In this document: positions 5,327-6,093 of the stretch, one piece after another
Layout: each line of letters begins with the position of its first letter
Numbering within the stretch: the stretch's first letter is position 1
Assembly: GCA_021160415.1 (NCBI GenBank)
Contig: JAGHCP010000065.1
Location: 1-6,093, forward strand
Direction of reading: 5' to 3'
DNA: 6,093 bases
Source: Desulfurococcales archaeon
Lineage (GTDB): Archaea > Thermoproteota > Thermoprotei_A > Sulfolobales > NBVN01
Position numbers and translations under genes: made by a program
Notes under the pieces: model-generated
Told to the model about the DNA's origin: nothing
The model's input: only the letters and a program-made list of their open reading frames with translations
The model's database searches: none

Positions 5327-6093
5327 ATGGTTCTCGAGAAAAGGGAGTTAGGGTACTCAGACCTTAAAGTCACTGCTGTAGGGCTTGGTGCTTGGCAGTT
5401 CAGTGATAGGTGGGGCGTGACCAGTTACGAGGTAGCTAAGTCAATAGTTGCGAAGGCCGCTGAGGTAGGGATTAACTTCATAGATACAGCGGAGGTTTAC
5501 GGAAACGGCTTAAGCGAAGAATTCATTGGGAGGGCGTTGAAGGAGCTGGGGCTGCGTGATCACTTCGTGGTTGCGACTAAGATACCGGGGCAGTTCCTCG
5601 CATACGGCGATGTCTTCAAGGCTACCAGGAACTCGCTAAGAAGGCTAGGGGTTGATGCGATAGACCTGATGCAGGTTCACTGGCCGCCGTGCTGGCACAA
5701 CATACCTACTTGCGAATACATGAAGGCATTGGAGAAACTGGTTAACCTGGGATTCATAAGGTATATAGGCGTCAGTAACTTCGCCCCTGAACTCCTGGAG
5801 TCCGCCAGAACGTGCCTGTCGAGGGAGGATATAGTAAGTAATCAAGTGAGGTATAATTTAGTTGAAAGGGATGCTGAGAAGGAAATAATACCTTACGCGG
5901 AGCAGGAAAGCCTAACAGTTATCGCGTGGTCCCCTCTAGCTCAGGGGGTTCTCACAGGGAAATATACACCTGATAACCTACCGAGGTTCAGCGACGTTAG
6001 GGCTGAAAATCCATTATTCCACCCCGATAACTTTAAGCAGATTTACGAAGGAATCGTTAAGCCCTTGGTCGAGGTGGCCGAGAAGTACGGGAA
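5327..6093 (+). CDS. Aldo/keto reductase, 3'-truncated by the window end
   Basis: This is a cytoplasmic NAD(P)H-dependent oxidoreductase of the (beta/alpha)8 aldo/keto reductase superfamily, which reduces aldehydes or ketones. The visible 255 codons are open to the last base; full-length relatives have roughly 310-330 residues, so some 55-75 are missing. The N-terminus LGYSDLKVTAVGLGAWQF is typical. The catalytic tetrad is D53 and Y58 (FIDTAEVYG), K85 (VVATK) and H118 (MQVHWPP). GVSNF at 148-152, SNQVRYNLVE at 171-180 and WSPLAQGVLTGKY at 201-213 are the family's conserved core and cofactor-site blocks. ATG 5327 has GGTG at 5314-5317; the ATG at 5322 is in another frame and closes after nine codons. 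The substrate is not predictable. C122 and C129 flank the loop just after H118. The gene lies 60 bases after the EamA gene and probably has its own promoter. Confidence 0.95.
   Translation, partial: MVLEKRELGYSDLKVTAVGLGAWQFSDRWGVTSYEVAKSIVAKAAEVGINFIDTAEVYGNGLSEEFIGRALKELGLRDHFVVATKIPGQFLAYGDVFKATRNSLRRLGVDAIDLMQVHWPPCWHNIPTCEYMKALEKLVNLGFIRYIGVSNFAPELLESARTCLSREDIVSNQVRYNLVERDAEKEIIPYAEQESLTVIAWSPLAQGVLTGKYTPDNLPRFSDVRAENPLFHPDNFKQIYEGIVKPLVEVAEKYG

Noticed and set aside
5322..5351. ATG at 5322 opening a nine-codon frame across the reductase start
   Set aside because: It ends at TAG after nine codons and is most simply chance; the ATG at 5327 opens the conserved reductase frame.
5645..5845. 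66-codon minus-strand frame opposite the aldo/keto reductase
   Set aside because: It overlaps the conserved catalytic region of the reductase and has no independent support.

Overview
The window reads as ordinary chromosome from a thermophilic archaeon, most likely of the Thermoproteota (crenarchaeal) side. That placement is an inference. It rests on heavy use of AGG/AGA arginine and ATA isoleucine codons, GGTG or GAGGTG ribosome-binding sites very close to the starts, TATA-like A/T boxes about 25 bases before short leaders, the absence of convincing -35/-10 pairs, and a half-size archaeal-style EamA transporter. Six protein genes all lie on the + strand and fill nearly the whole window. No RNA gene, CRISPR array, insertion sequence or long repeat is visible.

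Positions 12-3034 hold an ABC importer cassette of the carbohydrate (CUT1/MalFGK-like) type: two six-helix permeases that overlap by 1-4 bases, then an ATPase whose ribosome-binding site begins on the last base of the upstream stop codon. The three genes look like one translationally coupled transcript. The substrate-binding protein is not in view and may lie just upstream of the window. The substrate cannot be read from the sequence, but a sugar or sugar derivative is most likely.

Positions 3035-4812 hold a T-rich, TATA-like spacer and then aspS. The encoded aspartyl-tRNA synthetase is clearly of the bacterial type, with the inserted GAD domain and bacterial signature motifs, rather than the short archaeal/eukaryotic type. 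If the host is an archaeon, this points to horizontal acquisition and is the most notable feature here. A three-codon in-frame mini-ORF abuts its GTG start.

Positions 4859-5266 encode a half-size EamA/DMT membrane protein with five predicted helices. Positions 5327-6093 hold the first 255 codons of an aldo/keto reductase that runs off the window's end with its catalytic tetrad intact. These last genes are probably separate units from the ABC cassette. I see no evidence for a new multi-gene system: this is a transporter cassette beside housekeeping and metabolic genes, with a few points worth checking.
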